Source of the DNA: an uncultured Lachnospiraceae bacterium
GTDB taxonomy: Bacteria > Bacillota > Clostridia > Lachnospirales > Lachnospiraceae
Reading direction: 5' to 3'
Assembly: GCA_947589175.1 (NCBI GenBank)
Contig: CANPZR010000002.1
Coordinates: 1-42,412 of the forward strand
DNA: 42,412 nucleotides
Shown here: positions 1-8,233 of the stretch, piece by piece
Layout of the letters: each line of letters opens with the position of its first letter
Numbering within the stretch: the stretch's first letter is position 1
Notes under the pieces: model-generated
Database searches by the model: none
What the model saw: only the letters and a program-made list of their open reading frames with translations
Told to the model about the DNA's origin: nothing
Program-made: the position numbers and the translations under genes

Positions 1-1058
1 CTGATGGCTCCGCCCAGACAGGTGGCCGCGCCGCCGAACGGCTCGATCTCCGTGGGGTGGTTGTGCGTCTCATTTTTGAAAAATACAAGCCACTCCTCCG
101 TCTTCGGCCCGTCTCCGCGGTCAATCTCCACCGGCACCACAATGGAGCAGGCGTTGATCTCGTCAGACTCTTCCATGTCGTCTAACTTGCCCTCGGCCCG
201 CAGCTTCTTCATGCCGAGCAGCGCAATATCCATCAGGGAAATAAACTTGTCGTCTCTCCCCCTGTACATCTCCTCGTGGGCGCTGCGGTACTCCTCAAAG
301 GTATTCCGAATCGGCTCCGCATAGTCCCCGTCCTCAAAGGTGACATTTTTCAATTCCGTGAGGAAGGTCGTGTGACGGCAGTGGTCGGACCAATAGGTAT
401 CGAGCACGCGAATCTCCGTCATAGACGGATCTCTCTTTTCCTCGCCCCGGAAATAATTCTGAATGTGGAGGAAATCCTTAAACGTCATGGCAAGTCCCAG
501 CGAATCATACAGGGCTTTCAGCTCTCCCTCCGGCATATCCTTAAAGCCGTCAAAAATCTTTACATCCGCCGGGTCGTCAAAATTTACAATCAGCGTGTCC
601 GGCACCGTCTCGTCCGTCTCCCGGGAATCCACCGGGTTGATGCAGTAAGCCTTGATGCGCTGAAAATCTTCATCGGAGATATCTCCCGTCAGCACATAGG
701 TAGTGGCGGAGCGGATCACCGGCTCCTCCTTTTCATTCAGCAGCTTGACGCACTGTTCCGCGGAGTCCGCCCTCTGATCGAACTGTCCCGGCAGATACTC
801 CACCGAAAAAATCCGGTCTCGCTCTCCCGTCTCAAAGCTCCCCTCATAGACGATATCCACCGGCGGCTCGGAAAACACAGTCACTAATGCTTTCTGATAC
901 GTCTCTTCGGATAATGCCTCCACGTCATAGCGCACTAACACCCGGACATTCTCCAGAGATCCGATATTCAGGTATCCGGTCAGCTCCTGTCTCAGCTCCT
1001 TAGCCCGCACAGCGTAATCCGCCTTTTTCTCTACATAAATTCTCTTTACCGATGCCAT
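1..1058 (-). CDS. purL: Phosphoribosylformylglycinamidine synthase, N-terminal part (runs off left edge)
   Basis: Purine biosynthesis enzyme that converts FGAR to FGAM using ATP and glutamine; cytoplasmic. About 352 N-terminal residues are visible, with no stop before the window edge. The visible part ends in the FGAM-synthase signature HPTEIEPFGGAATCLGGAI, and the upstream segment DTYWSDHCRHTTF is the conserved PurL linker/active-site region. The long N-terminal stretch before this motif fits the large single-chain form of the enzyme (about 1,250 residues) rather than the small PurL of PurLQS organisms. The start ATG at 1056-1058 follows an AGGAGG site about 5 bases upstream. It lies 28 bp downstream of the foldase gene, so the two are probably co-transcribed, which is not a functional pairing I recognise. 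Identity is secure; only the subtype is inferred. Confidence 0.95.
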   Translation of the reverse strand, partial: MASVKRIYVEKKADYAVRAKELRQELTGYLNIGSLENVRVLVRYDVEALSEETYQKALVTVFSEPPVDIVYEGSFETGERDRIFSVEYLPGQFDQRADSAEQCVKLLNEKEEPVIRSATTYVLTGDISDEDFQRIKAYCINPVDSRETDETVPDTLIVNFDDPADVKIFDGFKDMPEGELKALYDSLGLAMTFKDFLHIQNYFRGEEKRDPSMTEIRVLDTYWSDHCRHTTFLTELKNVTFEDGDYAEPIRNTFEEYRSAHEEMYRGRDDKFISLMDIALLGMKKLRAEGKLDDMEESDEINACSIVVPVEIDRGDGPKTEEWLVFFKNETHNHPTEIEPFGGAATCLGGAI

Positions 1059-1086
1059 GACTGCCTCCTCTTGATTTTAAAAGTAA

Positions 1087-2265
1087 TTATTCTGCCGCTG
1101 TGATGCCGCCGAGCTTGACGCGGCCCTTCCAATAGCTCTGGACCTCCGTCGTGTAATTCGGCTTGATATCGCTTTTGTACTTCGCCTCGAACTGCTTCTC
1201 CTTCTCGTCCTCTACCACCTGCTCGCACTGCTGGTCGTATGCCGAAGAATCATTGTTATCCACCATCTTGATGACATAATAGCCGTCGTCTGTCTCGATT
1301 ACATCGGATATCTCGTCATTTTTCATCTTTTTCACTTTTTTCAGCGCTTTTTCATCCAAAAAGTCCGTATCCGTCTCCAGCAGGTTCTCCGTGAGGTACT
1401 GAACGCCGGTATCGTCGTCGGTGTTGTCCTCGTCGCTGTCCGCGATGATATCCTTGGTGAAGTCTTTCGCCTTGACGGCCTTCTTCCGCACATCCTCTAT
1501 CGCCTTCTTATTCTTCTTCAAGGTAGCGGCGTCTAACTCCTTCTCATTGCCATCGTCGTCCGTGGACTTCTTGCTGATCATATAGTACTGCAGGTCGTAC
1601 TGTCTATACTTCTCTTTGCTGACCCCGGCCTTCAGTGCTTCCTCGTCAATGCCCAGGCTCTCAATAACCTGATTCTTATACTTGTCCGCCAGCGCCTGTC
1701 TCTCTATCTCGCCGCGGACCGTATCCTCATCCAGACCCCGAATCTTCTTCTGATCGTCCGTCAGCCCGTCCATAAATGTCTTTAAGTCCTCATCCGCCTT
1801 GGACTTCTCCTCATCGCTGAGGGAAACGCCGTTCTTCTCCGCCTCCATGCAGAGAATCTCCCGCTGCTTCAAACCGTCCATAACAGCCTTCTTGGCCACC
1901 TGGGCGCCCGTCCGTCCCTTGCTGTCCATGTTCTCCGCTTCCCAGAAGCTGCTGCCATAAAACTGCTGATACAAGGACTGCATGCCATTGTACTGGGCCT
2001 CTGTATTGCAAATATCATACAGGGCGTCTTTATAATAAAGAGTATCTGTCACCGACTTGCCGTCGGCGTCCGTCCCTGTCACCTTCAAAATCGGCCGCGG
2101 ACGGAGCTGGATATAAGCAACTCCCAGACAGAGTACCAGAACTAAGCATATACCGATTCCCAGAAGAACCTTGTTTCTAGTGGCTGCATCAAGCCCCTTT
2201 TTGCGGCGAATCTCCTTCTCTTCTGCCGCACCTTGATTTTTCATGATTTTTTTTGCACGATTCAT
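1087..2265 (-). CDS. Membrane-anchored PrsA/SurA-like peptidyl-prolyl isomerase
   Basis: 392-residue predicted extracytoplasmic foldase. A basic N-terminus is followed by one membrane segment at about residues 33-54 with no lipobox cysteine, so it should be a signal-anchored protein rather than a classical PrsA lipoprotein. Residues about 70-220 are helical and charged, like the SurA/PrsA chaperone arm. Residues about 225-350 look like a divergent parvulin domain, ending in the typical GYYVIKMVD strand. An Asp/Glu/Lys-rich insertion near residues 230-280 is unusual. SD GGAGG lies 6 bases before the ATG. The family is called from overall organisation and the C-terminal parvulin-like motif; catalytic activity is not certain because the domain is divergent. 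It is followed 28 bp later by purL. Confidence 0.75.
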   Translation of the reverse strand: MNRAKKIMKNQGAAEEKEIRRKKGLDAATRNKVLLGIGICLVLVLCLGVAYIQLRPRPILKVTGTDADGKSVTDTLYYKDALYDICNTEAQYNGMQSLYQQFYGSSFWEAENMDSKGRTGAQVAKKAVMDGLKQREILCMEAEKNGVSLSDEEKSKADEDLKTFMDGLTDDQKKIRGLDEDTVRGEIERQALADKYKNQVIESLGIDEEALKAGVSKEKYRQYDLQYYMISKKSTDDDGNEKELDAATLKKNKKAIEDVRKKAVKAKDFTKDIIADSDEDNTDDDTGVQYLTENLLETDTDFLDEKALKKVKKMKNDEISDVIETDDGYYVIKMVDNNDSSAYDQQCEQVVEDEKEKQFEAKYKSDIKPNYTTEVQSYWKGRVKLGGITAAE

Positions 2266-2288
2266 TTTTAGCCTCCAAGTAATTATTT

Positions 2289-2318
2289 ATAATAGAAAAT
2301 ACAATGAGTATTTAACAA
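2289..2318 (-). promoter_or_regulatory. Probable promoter of the foldase-purL unit
   Basis: On the minus strand, TTGTTA (2313-2318) and TATTAT (2289-2294) are separated by 18 bp in an AT-rich stretch, about 25 bases before the foldase start codon. Moderate match only. Confidence 0.45.
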
Positions 2319-2386
2319 TGACTATTCTAACACAAAAAAAAATCCCCCGCAATATAAAAGAGGGCGCATTTCACACAATTTCACAT

Positions 2387-2420
2387 AAAAAAACACAGAG
2401 CATCCGCTTCCGGCTCTGTG
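2387..2420 (-). terminator. Intrinsic terminator of tRNA-Leu
   Basis: An 8-bp perfect stem, CACAGAGC (2394-2401) with GCTCTGTG (2413-2420), is followed on the minus strand by seven Ts (2387-2393). It begins 9 bases after the tRNA 3' end. Confidence 0.85.
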
Positions 2421-2428
2421 CTTTGTAA

Positions 2429-2512
2429 TGCAGGAAAAGGGACTTGAACCCTCATGGTATTGCTACCACACGGACCTGAACCGTGCGCGTCTGCCAATTC
2501 CGCCATTCCTGC
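2429..2512 (-). tRNA. tRNA-Leu (anticodon CAG)
   Basis: An 84-base gene. Acceptor arms GCAGGAA and TTCCTGC pair (2506-2512 with 2430-2436), with discriminator A at 2429. The anticodon stem is CACGG/CCGTG around loop TTCAGGT, giving anticodon CAG. A long variable arm (GGTAGC..TACC type) marks it as class II, and the T-loop GGTTCAAGTCC is present. CCA is not encoded. It has its own promoter and terminator, so it is a single-gene transcription unit. Confidence 0.97.
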
Positions 2513-2523
2513 ATGCAAGAGTT

Positions 2524-2552
2524 ATATTATCATCTTCCGGGAAAATTGTCAA
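2524..2552 (-). promoter_or_regulatory. tRNA-Leu promoter
   Basis: Consensus -35 TTGACA (2547-2552), 17-bp spacer and -10 TAATAT (2524-2529) on the minus strand. The -10 ends 11 bases before the mature tRNA 5' end. Confidence 0.85.
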
Positions 2553-2621
2553 CCACAAAATTTCTGAATTTAAAACTTTTTAATTTTTCAAATTTGTTTT
2601 TGAATTTTTTTATAATTTTTT

Positions 2622-2650
2622 TTGTAAAATGCACAATCCCATGGTATAAT
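2622..2650 (+). promoter_or_regulatory. Promoter of the small membrane protein gene
   Basis: Plus-strand TTGTAA (2622-2627), 17-bp spacer, perfect TATAAT (2645-2650), divergent from the tRNA promoter. The predicted leader is about 50 bases. Confidence 0.75.
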
Positions 2651-2709
2651 GTACGCGGAAGCAATGAGACGCCTGAAAACGCATTTTCAGTTAAATAAGG
2701 AGAATGACA

Positions 2710-3081
2710 ATGAATATAATGAATCCCGGCATGGTATTATTCGGGCTGTTCGATTCAGCCCTGGCCTTTTATCTCGTATATCATATGACAAGAGCAAGGT
2801 TCGGCGGCGAGCGCAAGGCGATTGCGCGGGTTCTGGCCGCCCTCTTCGGCACGATTGTTTTTATTATTTATTTCGCCGTAATTGTGTGGTTCAACACGGA
2901 CGTCTATGCGGCCTCGGACGTCACAAAGAGAGTGGTCTACTTAGCCCCCATCGTCCTCACGATCCTTATGACGGCCCTGATTCTCTTATCGCAGCCGCCC
3001 AAAAAAAAGGAATCCGCGGACGAGGAAGATTCCGAAGAAGATTCCGAGTCCGAGGATTCCGTCTCTGAAGATGTTCCGTAA
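2710..3081 (+). CDS. Small membrane protein of unknown function
   Basis: 123 residues with three predicted membrane segments (about residues 5-25, 42-62 and 75-95), followed by a short, strongly acidic, Ser/Glu/Asp-rich cytoplasmic tail that begins after KKK. I chose the ATG at 2710 rather than the ATG two codons upstream (2704): AAGGAG (2697-2702) is 7 bases from 2710 but only 1 base from 2704. It is a single-gene unit with its own promoter and a terminator shared with the 3' end of the convergent BIG2 gene. I do not recognise a family. Confidence 0.75.
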   Translation: MNIMNPGMVLFGLFDSALAFYLVYHMTRARFGGERKAIARVLAALFGTIVFIIYFAVIVWFNTDVYAASDVTKRVVYLAPIVLTILMTALILLSQPPKKKESADEEDSEEDSESEDSVSEDVP

Positions 3082-3093
3082 ATTTTGTCTCAA

Positions 3094-3141
3094 AGCGCCC
3101 GATGGAAGCTCTTAGAGGTAGTCTTTCAGGGCGCTCTTTTT
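3094..3141 (+). terminator. Terminator downstream of the small membrane protein
   Basis: A 7-bp GC stem, AGCGCCC (3094-3100) with GGGCGCT (3129-3135), then a T run (3137-3141) on the plus strand. The 28-base loop holds the stop codon of the convergent BIG2 gene, so the element overlaps that gene's 3' end. Confidence 0.6.
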
Positions 3142-3927
3142 GATTCTTCCGATATTGCACGCCAGAATAATCGCCATTACCTTTTTCTTCGCGTTGAAAT
3201 AAAAGCGGATCCGGTACTGGTCGTACTTCACGTCAGCATAGGTCTTTACCTTGTTTTTCTTCAATCCCTTCATCTTGGTAAAAGGATCCTTCGCCTTGCA
3301 GTCCTTCACCGTCAGTTCGCCGTACGCCTTCTCCACCTTAGAGAGCTTACTGTCTATCTTGATGCCCCGGTAAGTGGATTGTTTCTTGCCGCCGCCTGAC
3401 CACTTCCACTGGCCCGTCCAGGCGTAGCCGTTGTCATACCCTTTTCTCTTGCAGTAGGAAATAAAGTTCTCGCTGTTAAATTTGCCAAAATCTTTCTTCT
3501 GCATCTTAGCCACGACAGTGACGGCGCACCCTCTGGTGACTCCGTCCACACTGGCAATAATCGTAGTGCTTCCCTTCTTAAGAGCCCTGACAACGCCCTT
3601 TGCGTTGACCGAAGCAACAGACGGATTCTTGCTCGTCCATGTCACTACAGATGTAGTCCCCTTAATTTTCAAGGTAGTCTTTTTTTTCTCCATGATTATT
3701 GCACTACTTCTGTCTAATACGATCGAATCCAAATCTTCCCTGTCAACGGCCGGTCCGGAAACGGCGCCGCCCGTAACCGCGCTGGTCGTCCCCTCGGCCG
3801 CGGCGGGATAGTCCGTGCCGCCCACGGCTCCCAGAAGCAGGGCGGAACACAGTGAAATACTCAGTGCGCACTTGCTGATTCCCTTAAACATATAATCCTC
3901 CATTCTGGAGCGCAGCGTAATCTTCAC
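3112..3927 (-). CDS. Secreted protein with a bacterial Ig-like (BIG2) domain
   Basis: Up to 271 residues. A signal peptide (hydrophobic run SISLCSALLLGAV) is followed by a Thr/Ala-rich linker and one BIG2 domain at about residues 68-140, with hallmark segments WTSKNPSVASVNAKG and GSTTIIASVDG. The C-terminal 130 residues are Lys-rich and aromatic and not recognised. BIG2 domains occur in Gram-positive surface proteins and often mediate adhesion, but no LPXTG or repeat anchor is seen here, so it is probably released or loosely attached. The start is uncertain: GTG at 3927 has AGGAG 8 bases upstream, while ATG at 3891 has GGAGG 5 bases upstream and gives a cleaner signal peptide. Confidence 0.8.
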   Translation of the reverse strand: MKITLRSRMEDYMFKGISKCALSISLCSALLLGAVGGTDYPAAAEGTTSAVTGGAVSGPAVDREDLDSIVLDRSSAIIMEKKKTTLKIKGTTSVVTWTSKNPSVASVNAKGVVRALKKGSTTIIASVDGVTRGCAVTVVAKMQKKDFGKFNSENFISYCKRKGYDNGYAWTGQWKWSGGGKKQSTYRGIKIDSKLSKVEKAYGELTVKDCKAKDPFTKMKGLKKNKVKTYADVKYDQYRIRFYFNAKKKVMAIILACNIGRIKKSALKDYL

Positions 3928-3968
3928 ACTGTCCTCTCCTTTTATAAGCTTTTATGTCTGTAAGATAA

Positions 3969-3997
3969 TTTATAACACATTGTATCTCATTTGTCCA
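3969..3997 (-). promoter_or_regulatory. Probable promoter of the BIG2 gene
   Basis: Minus-strand TGGACA (3992-3997), 17-bp spacer, TATAAA (3969-3974), about 40 bases before the GTG start. It lies just past the end of the ABC operon, where no clear terminator is visible. Confidence 0.55.
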
Positions 3998-4002
3998 GTC
4001 CC

Positions 4003-5865
4003 TCACGCCAATTCTACTGCGCCCGTATAGAGCTGGTAATATCTTCCTTTTTGCGCCAGCAGCTCCTCGTGGGTTCCCCGCTCGATGATTTCGCCCTTCT
4101 CCAGCACCATGATGCAGTCCGCGTTGCGCACCGTCGAGAGCCGGTGGGCGATTACAAATGTAGTACGGTTTTTCATGAGCCGTTCCATGCCGTGGTCGAT
4201 GTGCCGCTCCGTACGGGTATCCACGGAGCTGGTCGCCTCGTCCAGCACCAGGATCGGCGCGAGGGATACGGCGGCCCTGGCAATATTTAACAGCTGCCGC
4301 TGCCCCTGGCTCAAGTTGATGCCGTCGCCCTCCAGCACGGTGTCGTAGCCGTGCTCCAGCCGCATGATAAAGGAATGGGCGCTGGCCGTCTTTGCCGCCT
4401 GCTCCACCTCCTCGTCCGTGGCGTCCGGCCTTCCGTAGCGGATATTTTCCCGCACCGTGCCGCTGAACAGATGGGTATCCTGCAGCACCATCGCGATATT
4501 CGACCGCAGACTCTCCCGCTTGTAGCCCTTGATGTCCACGCCGTCAATCGTGATAGTGCCCTCCTGGATGTCGTAAAAACGGTTCAAAAGATTCGTAATC
4601 GTCGTCTTGCCCGCTCCGGTGGAGCCCACGAAGGCCACCTTCTGCCCGGCGTGGGCGTACAGATTGATATCCTTCAAAATCACCTTATCCGGGTTGTAGC
4701 CAAAGGTGACGTGTTCCATGATCACCTCGCCCCGGACGTCGTTCATCTCCTTTGCATCCGGCAAATCCTCCTCCTCGGTCTGGGAGTCCATTACCATGAA
4801 TACGCGCTCCGCTCCCGCTAACGCCGAGAAGATAATGTTGACCTGCATGGACAGCTCGTTGATCGGGCGGCTGAACTGTCTGGAATAATTGACAAACACG
4901 GTCAGCTTTCCGATGGTCAGCGTGCCCATCAGGCAGAATATAGCTCCGATGGCCGCCGTGAGGCTGTAGCAGACCTGCCCGATATTTCCCATGACCGGTC
5001 CCATAATTCCGCCAAAGAACTGGGCCTTGATCTGCTTGTGGCGCAGATCGTCGTTCAGTCCGTTAAATTCTTCCACCGCGCGGTCCTCGTGGCAGAACAC
5101 CTTGACGACCTTCTGTCCGGTCACGGTCTCCTCTATGTAGCCGTTCAGCGCGCCGAGCGCTCTCTGCTGCTCCCTGTAAAATACGGAACTGCGCTTGGCT
5201 ATGCTGCCGCCCGCCTTGATCATGAGAGGCACCATGACGATTGTGATCAGCGCCAACCACACATTCATCGTGATCATGAGGACCATCGTCCCCACAATGC
5301 TGATCAGGCCGGACACCAGCTGAATGACCGTGTTGTTCATCAGCTCTCCGATGGTGTCCACGTCGTTGGTGAAACGGCTCATGATATCGCCGGTGCTGTT
5401 GGTATCAAAATAGCGGATCGGCATATCCTGCAGGTGATCGAATAAGTCCTTGCGGATGCGGATCAGCGCCCGCTGGGAAACTCCGATCATAATTCTCTGC
5501 TGTAAATAATTGGCCACGACTCCTACGCCGTACACCCCTAACATCACCAGCACGCCCTGCAGCAGCTTCTGCACGCCGGCCGCCAAAAGAGCCGCCCGCT
5601 CCGATTCCTGCGCCGCAAGGATTTCTCCCGCCGATTTCGTGATCTGGTCGATAATCGGGGAGAGCAGGTAGGAGCCTGCCAGCGTGGCGCCGCTGAATAC
5701 AATGACGCAGACCAGCGCTATCACCACAAGCGGCCAGTCGCTTTTCATATATCCGAGGAGCCTCTTGATGACCGCCCCGGAGTTTTTGGGCTTTCCGCCC
5801 TTCATTCCGCGGGGACCGCCCGGTCCCCTTCCCGGGCCTCTGCCCGGTCCTGGCATGGGACTCAT
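4003..5865 (-). CDS. Heterodimeric ABC exporter, subunit with the catalytic Walker B Glu
   Basis: 620-residue type I ABC exporter half-transporter (six membrane helices plus nucleotide-binding domain). Walker A GSTGAGKTT is near residue 413, signature LSQGQ near 518, Walker B VLDEAT near 540 with its catalytic Glu, and switch His in IAHRLS near 573. The signature is degenerate (Q for the first G of LSGGQ). With its partner this gives one canonical and one degenerate ATP site, as in BmrCD/LmrCD/TM287-288 exporters. The N-terminus is an odd Gly/Pro/Arg/Met-rich tail of about 28 residues before the first helix. It overlaps the upstream subunit by 4 bp (ATGA), so they are translationally coupled. 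Substrate unknown; the MarR neighbour suggests toxic small molecules. Confidence 0.93.
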   Translation of the reverse strand: MSPMPGPGRGPGRGPGGPRGMKGGKPKNSGAVIKRLLGYMKSDWPLVVIALVCVIVFSGATLAGSYLLSPIIDQITKSAGEILAAQESERAALLAAGVQKLLQGVLVMLGVYGVGVVANYLQQRIMIGVSQRALIRIRKDLFDHLQDMPIRYFDTNSTGDIMSRFTNDVDTIGELMNNTVIQLVSGLISIVGTMVLMITMNVWLALITIVMVPLMIKAGGSIAKRSSVFYREQQRALGALNGYIEETVTGQKVVKVFCHEDRAVEEFNGLNDDLRHKQIKAQFFGGIMGPVMGNIGQVCYSLTAAIGAIFCLMGTLTIGKLTVFVNYSRQFSRPINELSMQVNIIFSALAGAERVFMVMDSQTEEEDLPDAKEMNDVRGEVIMEHVTFGYNPDKVILKDINLYAHAGQKVAFVGSTGAGKTTITNLLNRFYDIQEGTITIDGVDIKGYKRESLRSNIAMVLQDTHLFSGTVRENIRYGRPDATDEEVEQAAKTASAHSFIMRLEHGYDTVLEGDGINLSQGQRQLLNIARAAVSLAPILVLDEATSSVDTRTERHIDHGMERLMKNRTTFVIAHRLSTVRNADCIMVLEKGEIIERGTHEELLAQKGRYYQLYTGAVELA

Positions 5866-7616
5866 CCTGCCACCTCCTCTCGGTCTTTCTGTGAATAATA
5901 AATCTCCTGATACGTCTCGCAGCTCTCAAGCAGCTCCTCGTGGGTTCCCTGTCCCACAATCTGCCCCTCGTCCATGACGAGGATCCGGTCCGCTCCCTCC
6001 ACTGAGGAAATGCGCTGCGCGATAATCAGCTTGGTCGTGTCCCTTAAGGAAGTGGAAAAGCTCTGCCGAATCTTGGCCTCCGTCGCCGTGTCCACGGCGC
6101 TGGTGCTGTCGTCCAGAATCAATATCTTCGGCTTTTTCAACAGGGCCCTGGCAATACACAGACGCTGCTTCTGCCCGCCGGACACATTGACGCCGCCCTG
6201 TCCCAGTTCCATATCGTACCCCTCGGAGAAGTCCCTCACGAAAAGATCGGCCTGCGCCTCTCGCGCCGCCTCGTAGACCTCCTCGTCGGTGGCATTTTCA
6301 TCGCCCCAACGCAGATTGTCCATGATGGAGCCGGAAAACAGGGTATTTTTCTGCAACACCATAGCTACGCCGTTGCGCAGGTTGTTCAGCGAATAATCCT
6401 TTACATTGACGCCGTCTACTAACACTTCTCCCTCGGTGCAGTCATAGAGCCTGGGAATCAGCTGCACCAGAGAGCTCTTGCCGGAACCGGTAGAACCGAT
6501 AATTCCGATAATCTCTCCCGGATTCGCCGTAAAGTTTATATTCTGCAGCACATTGTGCTTGTGCTTTTTGTAATAGCGGAATCCCACATTCCGGAACTCG
6601 ATTTTTCCCTGGGTGACCAGGCGCTCTTTCTCTTTTGCCTCATTGTCATTGAGGTCGATTTTCGTGTTCAGCACCTCCAGAATACGATGGGAGGACGCCA
6701 ACGCTCGGGAGCCCTGGATCATGATCATCGACATCATCATCAGCGACATGAGAATCTGGGTGACATAGGTGGTAAACGCCGTCAGATCGCCCACCGGCAT
6801 ATCCCCTACCAGAATCTGCTGCCCGCCGAACCACACGACCGCCATAACCGTGATATTCATGGTCAGCGTCATGATCGGCATAGTCAGAATCACCACCTTC
6901 ATGGCGCGTAGCGTCTTGTCCTTCAAGTCCAGATTGGCCGTGTCGAAGGTCTCTTTTTCAAAATCATCCCTCACAAAAGATTTCACTACCCGCTGATTCG
7001 TGATATTTTCCTGAATCCGCGAGTTCAGCGCGTCGATCCGGTTCTGCATCGTGTCGAACCGCGGAAACGCCGTCCGCATCACCAGCACTAACGCCACCAC
7101 AAGCAGCGGTATCACCACGCAGAGCACCAGCGCCAGCCTTGGATTCATGACAAATGCCATGATCAGTCCGCCGATCATCATGCCCGGCGCCCGCAGCATC
7201 ATGCGCAGCGCCATAGCGATGACATTCTGCATATTGGTGATGTCGTTGGTCAGACGGGTCACAAGGGAACCCGTGGAAAATTTTTCAATATTGGCAAAGG
7301 AAAACTTCTGCACCTTGCGGAATACGTCCCGCCGCAGATCCGCGGCGAAGTTCACCGACGCCTTTACCGCGAAATAGGCTCCCAAGACGCCTCCCAGCAT
7401 CATGAGCAGCGCCGTCAGGATCATGACGCCTCCTATCATAAGAATGAACCCGGTGCCTTTGGGCTCCACGCCGATCTGCTGCCCCACGCCGTAATTGATG
7501 ATCACAGACATCAGCTTGGGCAGGACCACCTCGCCCAGAACCTCCACGATCATAAAAATCGGTCCCAGAATAAAACACCAGATGTAAGGCTTTACATATT
7601 TAGCATACTGTCTCAC
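5862..7616 (-). CDS. Heterodimeric ABC exporter, subunit with the degenerate ATP site
   Basis: 584-residue type I ABC exporter half-transporter. Walker A GSTGSGKSS is near residue 375 and signature VSGGQ near 477 is canonical. The residue after Walker B is Asp instead of Glu (LILDDST, near 499), and the switch His is replaced by Gln (IAQRIS, near 532). These changes put the non-hydrolytic site on this subunit, while its good signature serves the partner's active site. Start is GTG at 7616 with AGGAG 6 bases upstream. It overlaps the end of the marR-type gene by 17 bp, giving the order marR-ABC-ABC in one operon. Confidence 0.93.
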   Translation of the reverse strand: MRQYAKYVKPYIWCFILGPIFMIVEVLGEVVLPKLMSVIINYGVGQQIGVEPKGTGFILMIGGVMILTALLMMLGGVLGAYFAVKASVNFAADLRRDVFRKVQKFSFANIEKFSTGSLVTRLTNDITNMQNVIAMALRMMLRAPGMMIGGLIMAFVMNPRLALVLCVVIPLLVVALVLVMRTAFPRFDTMQNRIDALNSRIQENITNQRVVKSFVRDDFEKETFDTANLDLKDKTLRAMKVVILTMPIMTLTMNITVMAVVWFGGQQILVGDMPVGDLTAFTTYVTQILMSLMMMSMIMIQGSRALASSHRILEVLNTKIDLNDNEAKEKERLVTQGKIEFRNVGFRYYKKHKHNVLQNINFTANPGEIIGIIGSTGSGKSSLVQLIPRLYDCTEGEVLVDGVNVKDYSLNNLRNGVAMVLQKNTLFSGSIMDNLRWGDENATDEEVYEAAREAQADLFVRDFSEGYDMELGQGGVNVSGGQKQRLCIARALLKKPKILILDDSTSAVDTATEAKIRQSFSTSLRDTTKLIIAQRISSVEGADRILVMDEGQIVGQGTHEELLESCETYQEIYYSQKDREEVAG

Positions 7617-8091
7617 GGTTCTCTCCTTTCTCCGCTGCCGCCGTAAATTGTTCCATATTATGGTACAGCCGGTTTAAATATTCCCATAGCTTATGTTGTT
7701 CTTCTTCCGTGAAATCCTGATACATCGCCCTCTCCAGGCTCTCATAGTAATCTTTCGCGCTCTCCACGACCCTGCGGCCCTCGTCGGTCAGCTCCACGCA
7801 ATTTGACCGGGTGTCCCCATCCTTCACCTCGCGGCTGACTAATCCCGCTTTCTCTAACGCCTTCAGCGACACGGCGATGGTGGCCGCCGACACGTCCAGT
7901 TCCTCCGCCAGCTGCAGCTGGGACTCAAAGGAATGGCAGGACAGCGCCATCAGCACCCGGTGCTGGCCCCGGTGAAGCCCGATATTTTCCAGATTCTTCT
8001 CCAGGATGCGCCGGTGCAGCAGATTAGTGACGACCATCTGCCGGGTAGGGTCCTCCGGACCGCTCTCTCTCTTACATTTCTCTGACGTCAC
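7600..8091 (-). CDS. MarR-family transcriptional regulator of the ABC exporter
   Basis: 163-residue winged-helix regulator. The HTH and wing are at about residues 60-115 (SAATIAVSLKALEKAGLVSR, then a DTRSN wing and LTDEG), flanked by the helices that form the MarR dimer. It is first in the operon and overlaps the exporter gene. Start is GTG at 8091 with AGGAG 7 bases upstream. A TTAAT-rich palindrome sits between the promoter and this gene, so autorepression relieved by an exporter substrate is the natural model. Ligand unknown. Confidence 0.92.
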   Translation of the reverse strand: MTSEKCKRESGPEDPTRQMVVTNLLHRRILEKNLENIGLHRGQHRVLMALSCHSFESQLQLAEELDVSAATIAVSLKALEKAGLVSREVKDGDTRSNCVELTDEGRRVVESAKDYYESLERAMYQDFTEEEQHKLWEYLNRLYHNMEQFTAAAEKGENRETVC

Positions 8092-8124
8092 GATTTCACT
8101 CCTTTCGCTATTTAATTAACCAGT

Positions 8125-8184
8125 TAATCATTAGACAGTTAATGATTAGCATGTTAATTATACGGCAGAAAAAATTTTTGTCAA
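8125..8184 (-). promoter_or_regulatory. marR-exporter promoter with MarR operator
   Basis: Minus-strand consensus -35 TTGACA (8179-8184), 16-bp spacer and perfect -10 TATAAT (8157-8162). Immediately downstream, covering about +2 to +26, is a perfect inverted repeat of TAATCATTA (8125-8133) and TAATGATTA (8140-8148) with 6 bp between arms. A further TTAAC-CA-GTTAA palindrome lies next to it (8116-8127). Position and base composition are typical for MarR autorepression. Confidence 0.85.
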
Positions 8185-8233
8185 GATGGTATACAACTTT
8201 TTACAAATAATTCATAGAATGTTATGAAATAAT

